Of a DNA stretch of 64,000 bases, positions 11,831 to 22,470 are shown piece by piece. The stretch covers positions 1 through 64,000 of the forward strand of contig SKCR01021142.1 in the NCBI GenBank assembly GCA_019454045.1, read 5' to 3'. Numbering within the stretch: position 1 is the stretch's first letter; each line of letters starts with the position of its first letter. The DNA comes from Zanthoxylum bungeanum (taxonomy: Eukaryota; Streptophyta; Magnoliopsida; Sapindales; Rutaceae). Both the position numbers and the translations under genes were made by a program. The notes under the pieces are model-generated. The model did no database searches. It was not told where the DNA came from and saw nothing but the letters and a program-made list of their open reading frames with translations.

Positions 11831-12735
11831 TTATCACATGTTTGTATATTATATTATGGGAGATATCTAAATTAGTAGTAGTAAAAGTAATTCCTTTTAC
11901 CTTAGCATTTTATTTTATTGTAATTTACTTTTCAGTATTTACTTTACCGCATTTTTACTTTATGTCTTTTATTTTCAAGTTTTTACTAGCCCTAGTTATG
12001 TGTTGTAACTAAATTAGTTATCTGGGGTTGTGATGAAATCCAATATCACCGTTTTATAAGGGTTAGATTATAGTTTGGGTAATATAAAGATTTATTTATT
12101 GAGTCTTAATCTTAATGCTTTTTCATTAATTGGCCATTAATAAAATTGATCTGGTAAATCTAAAATGAACTAGACATAGGGATTTTAGGTTTCAGCCTGA
12201 GACTCAATAGCCCACGATCTTCCTTGAGGATAGATAACCTTTTAATAGATTTCCTTACAGGATAGGAATATACCTGTCGGGCGGGGGTAGCCATAATTGG
12301 AACTTAAACTTAATGAATCCAGATAATTTGGTTGACATAGACATATGGTTCAATTGGGTTAAACTGGGTATTTGTGTCTGACCATCGACAGAGGCTCACA
12401 CATAATTTAGTGTTCCAGGTTAATAAATCAATATATTACCCAACTTTAAGATAACCACTTCATCTTTAAAATGATATTGGAAGAAATCACAACCCTAGAT
12501 AGTTTTTAATATTGAATTTTCTTAAAACCTATTTTCGACTATTTTATTTACTTGCTTTTAAATTAGAATCGTCACCATTTCAAATCAGTCAATCAACTTG
12601 TTAGATATTAGTAATCATTTGACCTCATAAAATTAATAGTTTAGATATTAAGTCCTCGTGGGATCGATATTTTTATACTACTTGAACGATACGTGCGCTT
12701 GCGTTATATGTGTGTGTTTACGCCGGTCAAGTTTT

Positions 12736-12753
12736 TGGCGCCGTTGCTGGGGA
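12736..12753 (+). other. Primer binding site of Athila copy B
   Basis: TGGCGCCGTTGCTGGGGA, six bases after the LTR end. This matches the tRNA-Asp type primer site usual in Athila elements, with one base different from the common form. Confidence 0.8.
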
Positions 12754-12860
12754 CTTATTTATCTTTCACTATTAATTTAGGGGTTAGATACTTTACTTGT
12801 ATCTAATTTCTTTTTACTTATTGTTGTTGTTTTCTTGTGTTTCAGGTTCTCAGAAACTAC

Positions 12861-14048
12861 ATGAGACGAACCAGAAGCTTTGAACTCCGACCGCTTGACC
12901 CAGAAATTGAAAGAACCATCAGACAGTTGAGAAGGGAAAGGCGAGAAGGCCAAGAAGCTTTAGTCAACATGGAACCTGAACCTTTGAACGTTGCACCACC
13001 AATTCCCATTTGAGACAGAACCATTCCGGTGGTTGACAGACTCATTTCCTGTATTGTACTTCCTCCCTTACCAGCAAATGCGTGTGACATCAAAACATGC
13101 ATTCAGATGATTCAGCACTCAGTTCAGTTCGGGGTCAATGCAACTGAAGATCCTAATGCCCACATCAGCAACTTCCTGGAAGTTTGCGGCACGTTTAACT
13201 ACAACAGAGCATCAGAAGAAGCAATGAGACTGTGAGTTTTTCCATATTCCCTGAAGGACAGAGCTAAAGCTTGGCTACATTCACTACCAGCAGGTTCTAT
13301 CACAACTTGGAACACTTTAGCCACCAAATTTCTTGCAAAGTACTTTCCACCAGCCAGAACCGGAAAATTGAGGAATGACATCACATCCTTTGTACAACAA
13401 GATTCAGAATCCCTCTGCGAAGCTTGGGAAAGGTACAAAGATTTACTCCGGAAATGTCCTCACCATGAGATTCCAAAGTGGCTACAAGTTCAGACCTTCT
13501 ACAATGGACTTTCTGGAATAATGAGAACCACAATCGATGCTGCTGCTGGAGGAGCCTTGATGGCAAAAGGAGAAGATCAAGCCTGGGACCTAATCGAAGA
13601 AATTGCCAACAATAATTCCTTGTGGCCAACAGAAAGGAGCATGATCCAAAGAATTGCAGGAATTTATGAAGTTGGAGCAAACACAGCAGTGAATACCAGG
13701 CTGGATCAGATATGCAAATGTCTAGAAACACTCAGCACGCAAGTTGTGAACATGACTGGATCCACAAGTTCACCATATGGAGGAGCACCAGAGTCAAACC
13801 AACTTGAAGAAATGGTGAATTATGTCAGCAATTTCAATAGACAAGGGAACAATTCATATTCCAACACCTACAACCTATGGTGGTCAGGTCCATTTGTGAT
13901 CACCAAAGTTTTACCAAATAGAGCCGTTGAGATACATGATCCTGATGCTAACAAAACTTTCAAGGTTAAAAACAAGCGTGTCAAGCACAACTGGGGACAA
14001 TCATTTGAGCGACAAAAAGAAAGTGTTACACTTTCAGATCCAGCTTAA
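12861..14048 (+). pseudogene. Athila-like gag fused to the integrase tail by deletion (copy B)
   Basis: One continuous frame of 396 codons starting at ATG 12861 with an Arg/Glu-rich N-terminus, followed by the gag core. In-frame TGA stops occur at 13011-13013 and 13233-13235; at the second, copy A has an Arg codon. After the residues NTYNL (near 13876) the frame passes straight into the integrase tail WWSGPFVITKV. Copy A has 1477 bp there (6109-7585), so copy B lost the rest of gag, protease and linker, probably at a GGTGG microhomology. The product would lack the zinc knuckle and all enzymes. Confidence 0.87.
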
Positions 14049-14186
14049 CGTTCGAGAAGCCAAGTCTGGCTGACGACTTTAAACTTAGCGCTAGCAGGGA
14101 GGCAACCCATGCAATTTGTGTATATATTGTGATTTGGTGTGATTTAATTTTGTGTGTTTAATTTTTGCAGGATTAGTCATTTCAAA

Positions 14187-14735
14187 ATGGAAGATGCTCT
14201 CGCAAATCTTCACAAGCAATTTCCTTCTCTCCCTCAAAAATCTCTGATGAAAGTTTACAAAGCTCGCTTGGAACGGATGAGACTACTGATGATCAAAGGT
14301 ATTCCTAATGATATTCGTTGGGTAATTGAAGCACGAGTCCGATTGGCAGGTGAGTCTTTTGACTCTTTTATTTCACATCTGCCTGGTTTTGGAAGAAGCA
14401 CCTATGCAAAGAAATGAAGAGCTAAGCAAATGGGTGTTTGTTTTAAATGTGCACGATTTAATTGCAACACTCGTTGTCGTTCTTTAGGAATGGTGTCTGA
14501 TAATCGTGAAGACAAAATTAAATTCATTAGGGATGGCTTGAGTAAGGAGTCTGTAGATGAAATATCTTCAACTCTTGAGACGCATCCCAGTGGATATGTT
14601 CACATTGCCATTCGCAAATTACATACACAATTCCAAAAAGAAAGACAACAATTAAGTCTCGGGAATCTGACTCAAAAAGACCCTGTTTGCCAATTTATAA
14701 GAAAATTGGATGAGAAGCTTGTCCCTGACGCATAG
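14187..14735 (+). pseudogene. ORF-X, unrecognised cargo ORF (copy B, one stop)
   Basis: A 182-codon frame from ATG 14187 with a TGA at codon 77 (14415-14417; copy A has CGA there). I do not recognise the family. Visible features are a basic first third with heptad-like Leu/Met spacing, a Cys cluster C-x2-C-x4-C-x3-C at codons 85-97 resembling a small zinc-binding knuckle but lacking the His of retroviral CCHC, and a charged C-terminal part containing GLSKESVDEI. It lies between the integrase tail and LOG, where an env-like ORF would be, but has no transmembrane segment of its own. It may be a second captured host fragment or a family-specific retroelement ORF. Confidence 0.6.
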
Positions 14736-14975
14736 ACGTCAATCAAGTCGTTACTTTTCTTGTAAATATTATATCTTTGTGATTTCTTTTGTTGATTTCT
14801 TTTATTTTCTCCGACAGGATCCAGATCTTTTTGACTATCAAGATATTATTTCGCTACTAATCGTCATCTGGAAGATACTTGTACTATTTTTACTCACCCT
14901 TTTCATGTACTATAAATTCAGCCCGTCATTGCACTTTTGAAGGCATCCCGAGTTGAGAAAGAAATACATAAAAAA
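14736..14975 (+). other. ORF-X to LOG spacer with acceptor-like site and hydrophobic frame
   Basis: Contains a T-rich run ending CTCCGACAG at about 14809-14817, a candidate splice acceptor 158 bases before the LOG start codon. The following stretch (about 14818-14940) is open in one frame and encodes a strongly hydrophobic Ile/Leu/Val-rich segment of some 23 residues, like a membrane helix, ending in a stop just before LOG. It may be a remnant of an env-like transmembrane part or chance. The same layout exists at 8445-8684 in copy A. Confidence 0.4.
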
Positions 14976-15629
14976 ATGGAAGCCACTTCAAGAAGACGAG
15001 TTGAGAACATCTGTGTGTTTTGCGGTGGTAGTATTGGTACTAAGCCACAATACATAGAAGCAGCACAGGAATTGGGTCGAGCCTTAGCTGCAAGGAATAT
15101 GCACTTAATATATGGCGGAGGCAATCTTGGTCTAATGGGGATCGTTTCAAAGGCTGTACAGGAAGGAGGCAGTAACATTTTGGGAATCATCCCAAAACCC
15201 TTGGCAGAGGCAAATCTTATTGGATCATCAAACGGAGAGGAACTGATCGTGCCAGGTATGTCTGAACGATTGGTAGAAATGATTAACCGTGCTGATGCTT
15301 TTATCGCTTTGCCAGGTGGCTTGGGTACATTGGAGGAAATATTTATAGTATTATCTTGGGCGAACCTGAACATACACCAGAAACCGCTTGGATTGCTCAA
15401 TGTTGATGGGTTTTATGATTTTCTTTGTGTGTTTCTTGATGATGCTCGGAGAAATGAGTTGGTATCAAAACCTTTAAAAGAACTCCTCTTTACTACCAGA
15501 ACCGCTCCGGATCTAATAGACCAACTCATAGCCTATGAACCACAAGTTGACCCTGTCCTTTCAAAGATAAATTGGTCCGAGGACGATCGTGGTAAGAGGC
15601 GTCGAATTAATCTGGATCTTAACCTTTAA
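14976..15629 (+). CDS. LOG-family cytokinin riboside 5'-monophosphate phosphoribohydrolase, retroelement-borne
   Basis: Intact 217-residue frame. LOG enzymes hydrolyse cytokinin nucleotide to the active free base plus ribose 5-phosphate. The fold is a Rossmann-like 'lysine decarboxylase-like' domain. Visible motifs are CVFCGG (13-18), the glycine-rich nucleotide-binding GGGNLGLMG (47-55), an Arg in SERLVEM (R98), and the family signature PGGLGTLEE (113-121) ending at the catalytic-type Glu. IHQKPLGLLNVDGFYD (133-148) is also typical. The length is near the usual 215-240. The C-terminus has a basic patch KRRR and ends LDLNL. ATG 14976 was chosen because the open frame upstream has no ATG and this one has a good context (A at -3, G at +4). 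The gene is intronless, unlike host LOG genes, and lies between integrase tail and 3' LTR in sense orientation. Enzyme activity and expression are inferred, not shown. Confidence 0.9.
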   Translation: MEATSRRRVENICVFCGGSIGTKPQYIEAAQELGRALAARNMHLIYGGGNLGLMGIVSKAVQEGGSNILGIIPKPLAEANLIGSSNGEELIVPGMSERLVEMINRADAFIALPGGLGTLEEIFIVLSWANLNIHQKPLGLLNVDGFYDFLCVFLDDARRNELVSKPLKELLFTTRTAPDLIDQLIAYEPQVDPVLSKINWSEDDRGKRRRINLDLNL

Positions 15630-16981
15630 TTTCCTGTAGATTTCAGCTAACCAGGTACGACCTTCTTAACTCTCCTTTTACTGTTTAAGACATTGGGGAC
15701 AATGTCTCATTTAGGTTTGGGGGAGGGAATTAGTTGATCAGTACCTTGTTTTTAGTTTGTATGTTTTTTTTTTTTTCCAAAATTTATCGAAAAATTCAAA
15801 AAAAATTGAAAAATTTTCAAAAATTACAAAAATATTTTGTGTTTTTTTTTTGTGTTTTTAATTTGATTAAAAAGGTGAAATTGGTAAGAGATAGCTGAGT
15901 AAGGAGTTTCCACTCCTGAGACGTATCTCAAGCCTATTTTCGAAACAAGTTAATTTTTGTTTATTTCCTTTTAAATTATTTAATTTGTGAATTCTCCTTA
16001 AAACGGACTAAAATGGATCTTCATATGTTCAGTTGAAAGATATTATCAACATATATAATAACATACAGACATGAGCTAAAATTGAAAAGTTTGTAATATT
16101 CAGTGCTCTAGTTTAATTGGAGGAAACATCTCAAAAAGCAGTGGAGTAAAAAAAAAAATAAAAAATTCTGATTTACAAAAATAAAACGTCTGAGATCCGA
16201 GTTATTAAGTCTGTAAGGGTGTTTTAACACCTAGTGCCCTAAAGCCAACTGGTTTGGGAGTCACTGGCCCAAAGCTCGCTACATGGATCAAAGATGCTGC
16301 AAAAAATATATATATCTGAAGTCTGGGTAATTAAGTCCGTATGGGTGTCTTAACACCTGGTGCCCTAAAGCCAACTGGTTTGGGAGCCACCGACCCAACA
16401 CTCGCTACATAGATGGAAGATATTGTATATAAATAAAAAATAGAAAAAAAAAATTCAAAGAAAAAATCAGAAAAATGAGAAAAATTATTCCATTGCTATA
16501 AAAAAGGTGTGAAATCTGATAGAACTTTAGGACAAAAATATTACTCTCTTATCAACTGCACTTATGACTGTTGTGGGCAAAAATGAGTTGATTAATATTT
16601 TGTTGGCTGTGTATATGAAGAATGGTAAAAATAATCGGAGAATTTACTTATTCGGTAATTTAGAATGAAACAAAACAACTAGTAACTTGGAGTAGAAGTT
16701 TCACCTGATTAGTCACTAACATCTTTATTCTCTTTTCGCTTGTCTTTTTGCTTTTGTGTGCATTAGTTTTAACTAACTTTTTACTTTTGTAAAATGTTTG
16801 TGGGTATCATTGTTGTAAGCCCTCACGAGACTACAACTCGTCCACTAGGGACACCTAGGGGTTTAAAGGCTTGTTGCATACGCTAAATGCAACCGTGATC
16901 CCTACGAAAGTGGCTTAGTTTAATTTTATTTTTATTTTGTTATTTTGCTCGAGGACTAGCAAAATGTTAGGTTTGGGGGTG
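15630..16981 (+). other. 3' untranslated region of Athila copy B with repeats and polypurine tracts
   Basis: Counterpart of 9337-10667, about 1.35 kb without a gene. Internal purine tract near 15709-15729, a two-unit tandem repeat of about 120 bp at 16189-16420 with short inverted 'gggtgttttaacacc' stems, and the final polypurine tract at 16967-16981 touching the LTR. Confidence 0.7.
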
Positions 16982-19046
16982 TGATGAGCGGAAAATATAT
17001 CAATATTTACCGCCCCTTTAACTTAATATTTTATTTAGTTTATCGGGTTTTATGAACTTTTTGATGTGTTTTAGTTTATTTTACAGATAAAATAATATCG
17101 GGTCTCAATGAAATCATTTAGGATGAAATATGGGTCAAATAATGGCAATTATTGGACTTGATATTTTAATTTTGGAGATTGGAAACTTGAAATGGCGTTT
17201 TGACGAAGTGCAGTTTTGGAAATTCCAATTTTGCGCATCTGTCGTATTTTGGGTATACCTTTTTACTCAGATATCGGATTGAGCTGATTCAAGTTCCAGA
17301 TTAAAGAAGACTCAAATATCTACAACTTTTAAAGACAAAATAATTTCGAATTCTGAATATTTCATGCCCGAAATTGATGAATTATCCAGAAGTGTGTGGT
17401 GTGTAATTATTAAAAGTCATTATCAATCATTTTCAAAGCAAAATATTAATTAATAAATAATTAATAAAAATTATCAAATCACCACCCAACAAGATAAGCA
17501 ATTAGTGGAGCAATTATGGATTTGGTGGAGTAATTAGTGGAGAAATTAATAATGGATTTGGTGGAGAATTTGATGGATGATTTGATGGTGGCAAAATTTT
17601 GCCTATAAATACCAAGCCATTTCATTTGTAAAATTCATACTTTTTTCTTTGAAATTCTTAATGAATAAATAAGAAGATTGTATCTAGTTTGTTTATTTTT
17701 AGTTTTCAGTAATTAATTTTCAGTTTCGCACTTTCTTTTCTTTACTTTTCAGTTTTTACTTTCCGCAATTTACTTTTACGCACAATACTTTTCTTTCTTT
17801 AATTTTTCAGTTTTTACTTTTCAGTAATGAGGAGGTAACTTCCCCAGCTATGGTGAAAGGTAATTCTTTTACTATTGCTATTTAGATTAATCTCCCTTAA
17901 ATATAATATATTCAATATTTAAAATATTGACTTAAAAAGGATACCGCTATATTGGTCGGTTGGTAATTCATTTTAATCTGGTTTTAACCTGACTAATCAA
18001 GGATACCGCCAGATTGGTCGGTTGGTAATTAAACTTTCTTACCGCCTATATGGCAGGTTCATGGACAAATCTTTTTACCGCCTTAATGGCCGGTTGGACT
18101 TAATTTGACTTAATCAGGTTACCGCCTATATGGCTGGTTGGTAATGTTATCACAAGTTTATATATTATATTATGGGAGATATCTAAATTAGTAGTAGTAA
18201 AAGTAATTCATTTTTCCTTAGCATTTTATTTTATTGTAATTTACTTTTCAGTATTTACTTTACCGCATTTTTACTTTATGTCTTTTATTTTCAAGTTCTT
18301 ACAAGCCCTAGTTATGTGTTGTAACTAAATTAGTTATCTGGGGTTGTGATGAAATCCAATATCACCGTTTTATAAGGGTTAGATTATAGTTTGGGTAATA
18401 TAAAGATTTATTTATTGAGTCTTAATCTTAATGCTTTTTCATTAATTGGCCATTCATAAAATTGATCTGGTAAATCTAAAATGAACTAGACATAGGGATT
18501 TTAGGTTTCAGCCTTAGACTCAATAGCCCACGATCTTCCTTGAGGATAGATAACCCTTTAATAGATTTCCTTACAGGAAAGGAATATACCTGTCGGGCGG
18601 GGGTAGCCATAATTGGAACTTAAACTTAATGAATCCAGATAATTTGGTTGACATAGACAAATGGTTCAATTGGGTTAAACTGGGTATTTGTGTCTGACCA
18701 TCGACAGAGGCTCACACATAATTTAGTGTTCCAGGTTAATAAATCAATATATTACCCAACTTTAAGATAACCACTTCATCTTTAAAATGATATTGGAAGA
18801 AATCACAACCCTAGATAGTTTTTAATATTGAATTTTCTTAAAACCTATTTTCGACTATTTTATTTACTTGCTTTTAAATTTAGAATCGTCACCATTTCAA
18901 ATCAATCAATCAACTTGTTAGATATTAGTAATCATTTGACCTCATAAAATTAATAGTTTAGATATTAAGTCCTCGTGGGATCGATATTTTTATACTACTT
19001 GAACGATACGTGCGCTTGCGTTATATGTGTGTGTTTACGCCGGTTA
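16982..19046 (+). mobile_element. Right LTR of the Athila-like array
   Basis: Starts TGATGAGCGG directly after the polypurine tract and is nearly identical to 10668-12729. The last bases read GGTTA instead of GGTCA, so the terminal CA is mutated or trimmed. TATAAATA at 17604-17611. It is followed at once by 'gttagcgacgtgaatag', an interior point of the family C LTR (compare 26782), which shows that the array lies inside that LTR; a GTTAG target duplication is possible but the left flank is lost. Confidence 0.9.
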
Positions 19047-19880
19047 GTTAGCGACGTGAATAGTGATTTCGCTAGGCGTAATCGTTTAATTGCGTTGCGA
19101 CGGAAAATTCGTTAATTTGGAATTAGCGAACCCGAGCCCGGGATTATTTGCGAGCGCATTCGCATTTTGAATTCGAGTGCGGCACGGAAGTCAAATCGTG
19201 CGTCAAATCGTTAGTCACATCAAGCGTCAAATCAAATGTCACTTTGAGTTATGTGACAAGTTGTCACTTGATTTGATTGATTGATATAGTAGTTGAAAAG
19301 CATTATTGCTTTTTGCTTTTGACTTTTGCTTTTTTGGATTTTGGAAAATTGAAAAAGTGGTAAATGGTTTAATTTACTTTTTGGAAAATATATAAACAAT
19401 AATTCATTTTTTCTTTTCCTAATTCTCTCTCCTTATACGGTTTCTAAAGAAACCATTTTCCCTCATCTCTTTCTCTTCTCCCTCTTACGGCTTAGAGCCG
19501 ATTTCTTCTCCATTTTTCTGGTATGACCGAATTAAAAGGAGAAGCAAGGAAGAAGACTTAGTGCTAGCACACCTTGGGTCAATACAAAGGTGATAGGGCA
19601 GTGTTCTTGTGAGCTTGGAATCCATTTTGGAGCTTGAAGCTTGGAGCTTCAATGGAGGTTTCCCATGGCCGATTTTGGAGGAGCCAAAACAGACCAAAAC
19701 CGAGCACCACAGCAGCTCAATGAGCTCACTACCGAGCTTCAACAAGGAGAAAGAAATGGATTTTGTTCTTCGCATCCAAAACCGATCAATGTGATTAATG
19801 TTTATGCCTTATTCCTTTGAAGTATTCATGCGTTTTCTTGCTTGATTTCATGATCTTGGGACCTAATCTAGAAACCAACA
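19047..19880 (+). mobile_element. 3' portion of the left LTR of Copia C
   Basis: Matches 26782-27612 closely, ending in GAAACCAACA at 19880. The first 1270 or so bases of the LTR are missing at the junction with the Athila LTR. The sequence after 19880 (ATTGGATCTATGAGC) resembles a mutated initiator-Met primer site TGGTATCAGAGC, which supports the LTR end. Confidence 0.85.
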
Positions 19881-22470
19881 ATTGGATCTATGAGCTTTGA
19901 TCAAGCATGAAAAAGTTAGGGTTTGAAATTGGGTAAAATCAATTGAAGCATGATTTGGTTGAATTGATTGATTAAGTATGCTTGTATGTTGATTAATTGA
20001 AGTTGTGTATGTTCAATTTCATGAAATTGGATTGGATCCATTTTTCTCCAAATTTTTTGGGCATGGCCGAAAATTGAGACCCTAATATCTTGGTGATTTT
20101 TTGTTTGTTTGCTCATTGGATGACTTAAAACAATAGGGTAATGTTGTTTTGAAGTTCAATTGGATTGAATTTTTATTTGGAACATTTTTCCCTTTAAAAG
20201 TAGGCTTGGCCGAATTCAAGTAACATGAAATTCATTGTGTTTTTTGATTTTGATGAGTTGAATTGATTTGGGAAATAATGATTGTGGATTCAATTCGATT
20301 GAAACCGAATCGGATTGGAAAAACCCCTAATTGTCGAGACTTTAAGCATGTAAATTGGGTTTGATTTTGAATGAATTGTATTGGACACTATTTGTTGTTA
20401 AAGTGCATGATTAATTATGCTAATTGATGTTTTAGAAATATTAATTGGGTGGTTAATTGTGTATTACACTTAGGTTAATTAATTATGGAATTTGGAATTT
20501 TATAAATTAATTAATTGGGCTTGTTTTTGGAATTTGGGCCTTAAAGGTTGTAATTGGGCTTGGTTGTACCAAGTTAGGTTTAGGCCAATTTGGTTGGATC
20601 CAATTAGGCCCAAAACTGAATCCATAAAGTCCAATTATGACTTAATGGACCTTAATTATTTAATTGGGCCGCATGGGCCAAGATTGATTTCTGGGCTTAT
20701 GGGGTAAATCCCGGATTGGATTTTGGTTATTCGGTTTGACCCGAGTTGACCAAAAGTCCACTCCTTAAAGAAATTAAATAAAATCCCATTGGACTTTAAT
20801 TAAATAAACATTAGATGTTAATCGGGCTTTGAGACCCGTAACGATTGAATTTGGAATTTAAATCGTAAAAGGATCGTTAATAAAAGTGTAATATTTAATT
20901 TGGAATTAAATAGTGAATTAGAATTAAATGCGTATTAAATTGGATTTAATTATGTAATTTAATTTAATTTGAGAATTCGTACTTTGAGTTCGTGTCGCAA
21001 AACGAGTTTGACTCGGGCAAAATCAAATCGTTGTTTGAACATTGGATGATCACTAATTATCAGATTAATTAATTGGATTAGATTTATTGATAACATGCTT
21101 GTGTGAATACATGGTTGCGATGCATGAATAATGTATATCAGATGGATATTAGATAGGTGGGGCAATTTTAGAAATTGTAATAAATTTGATTTATTAATTG
21201 GACTTGCGTGTCCAGCCTTATCACCTCTATACTCGTTGTATTCTCTTCTCACCTATTCCCCTCAATGTAAATGAGGTTTCTTTAGAAGTGTAGTGTAACG
21301 GGTAGAAGTAAATACATGTGCTAGTAGGAGAGAGAAAATGAGAGATTTGATCTAGGATCAATGTAAAGTATCCATCCGCATATCATTATTATTTTTCATA
21401 CGCGCTTTATTATGTGTTTAGAATGCATGTTTAAGGGTGTATGATGATGAGACCTTAACAAAGATAATAAATTGGTTGCCAATTTGCACGCGAAAAACCC
21501 TCGTTCAATATTAAGCGTCTTTCCTTCCATTGAGTGATTTTCACTCAAGATCCGAGACGGCATTGGTTTGTTGGCCAAAGTCAAGGTCTTTGTCTGTCGA
21601 ATATGTGTTTGAATCACGAAGGCTTTGTTCCATATTGGTGTCTTGTCCAAGTTGTGGTTTGTTGGCCAAAGTCAAGACCACTTCTTGTCCATCGACATTG
21701 ATTACGAAGCTTTCCATGGTCAATGGGTCGCGCTTGACTGGGATCACTAAGTTTGTTGTGCCAAAGCCAAGGCTTAGTTGATTCAGAGGAAAAAGGTTAG
21801 GTAATACATTGGATGTATTGGTATATATAAGATATATGTTTCGGACTTGCACGTCCCCCTACCGGATCTAGGAATTGGATTGGATCCAATTGATCTTAGA
21901 GATCTACCTAGTTAATTATCATACAATTTGTTGGCCAAAGTCAAGATTGTGTGATATTTTATGGGATCCTAGCCCACTAGAAAACACGGTTTCTCGAGTA
22001 CTCGACAGAGGGTTAGAGGCTCGCCGAAAAATAGTGGGAGGCAAGAATTGAATTTGCAATATTCGTTCAATTACTCGCCATACGCGCTCATTCAAATTAT
22101 TTCATCGTTACATTAAATGTTAGTTGGACTAATATTTAAATTGTTGTTTTAATTAAACAGTTGGACTGTATTATAGTTGATTATATAATTGGATTATAAT
22201 AATCAATATATTTGAATTAATTAATTTCAATTTACAGTTGATTTTATAATTAGATTATAGTAATCAATGTAATTGAGGTTAATTGATTTAAATTATATTT
22301 GATTGTATAGTTGGACTATAATAATCAATATAATACATAGTACCACAAATCGTTGATTAAATAGTTGGACTATTAGTTGCAAGATAAAATTGAAAGATTG
22401 ACATTTAAAACACAATCCTGCGGAAAATGTGTTTAAATGGTTTAATTTTCAAATTGGGAATAAAATTTCA
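19881..22470 (+). other. Long leader region of Copia C, no gene visible
   Basis: About 2.6 kb between the degenerate primer site and the first trace of gag. AT-rich, with many 'ttaattgggc' words. It contains four spaced copies of a 'tttgttggccaaagtcaag' word (21567-21945). Such a leader is unusually long for Copia and could hide an older insertion, but I see no clear termini. Confidence 0.5.

Larger units (their letters stand above)
10668..12729 (+). mobile_element. Athila-like LTR shared by copies A and B
   Basis: Starts TGATGAGCGG after the polypurine tract and ends GCCGGTCA six bases before the primer binding site. About 2062 bp; by eye it matches the right LTR with only scattered substitutions and short indels. 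It serves as 3' LTR of internal A and 5' LTR of internal B. Inside are a TATA box, a T-rich stretch with many 'ttttcagt' words (11385-11515) and five imperfect 'taccgcc...ggttgg' repeats (11626-11830). Confidence 0.9.
5356..19046 (+). mobile_element. Tandem Athila-like Gypsy array carrying a LOG gene
   Basis: Order: internal A (5356-10667), LTR (10668-12729), internal B (12730-16981), LTR (16982-19046). Both internals end in the same polypurine tract directly before a TGATGAGCGG LTR start, so the central LTR serves both copies; unequal recombination between element copies gives this shape. The left LTR, leader and first part of gag A are missing. Internal B has a complete leader with primer site. 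Reverse transcriptase, RNase H and the integrase core are absent from both copies, so the family moves only in trans, if at all. The right LTR joins the broken LTR of Copia C, so the array probably inserted there. Confidence 0.85.

Noticed and set aside
14937..14975. Upstream extension of the LOG frame by 13 codons
   Set aside because: The extension would need a TTG start; the first ATG is at 14976 with a good context, and the shorter protein has the normal LOG N-terminus.
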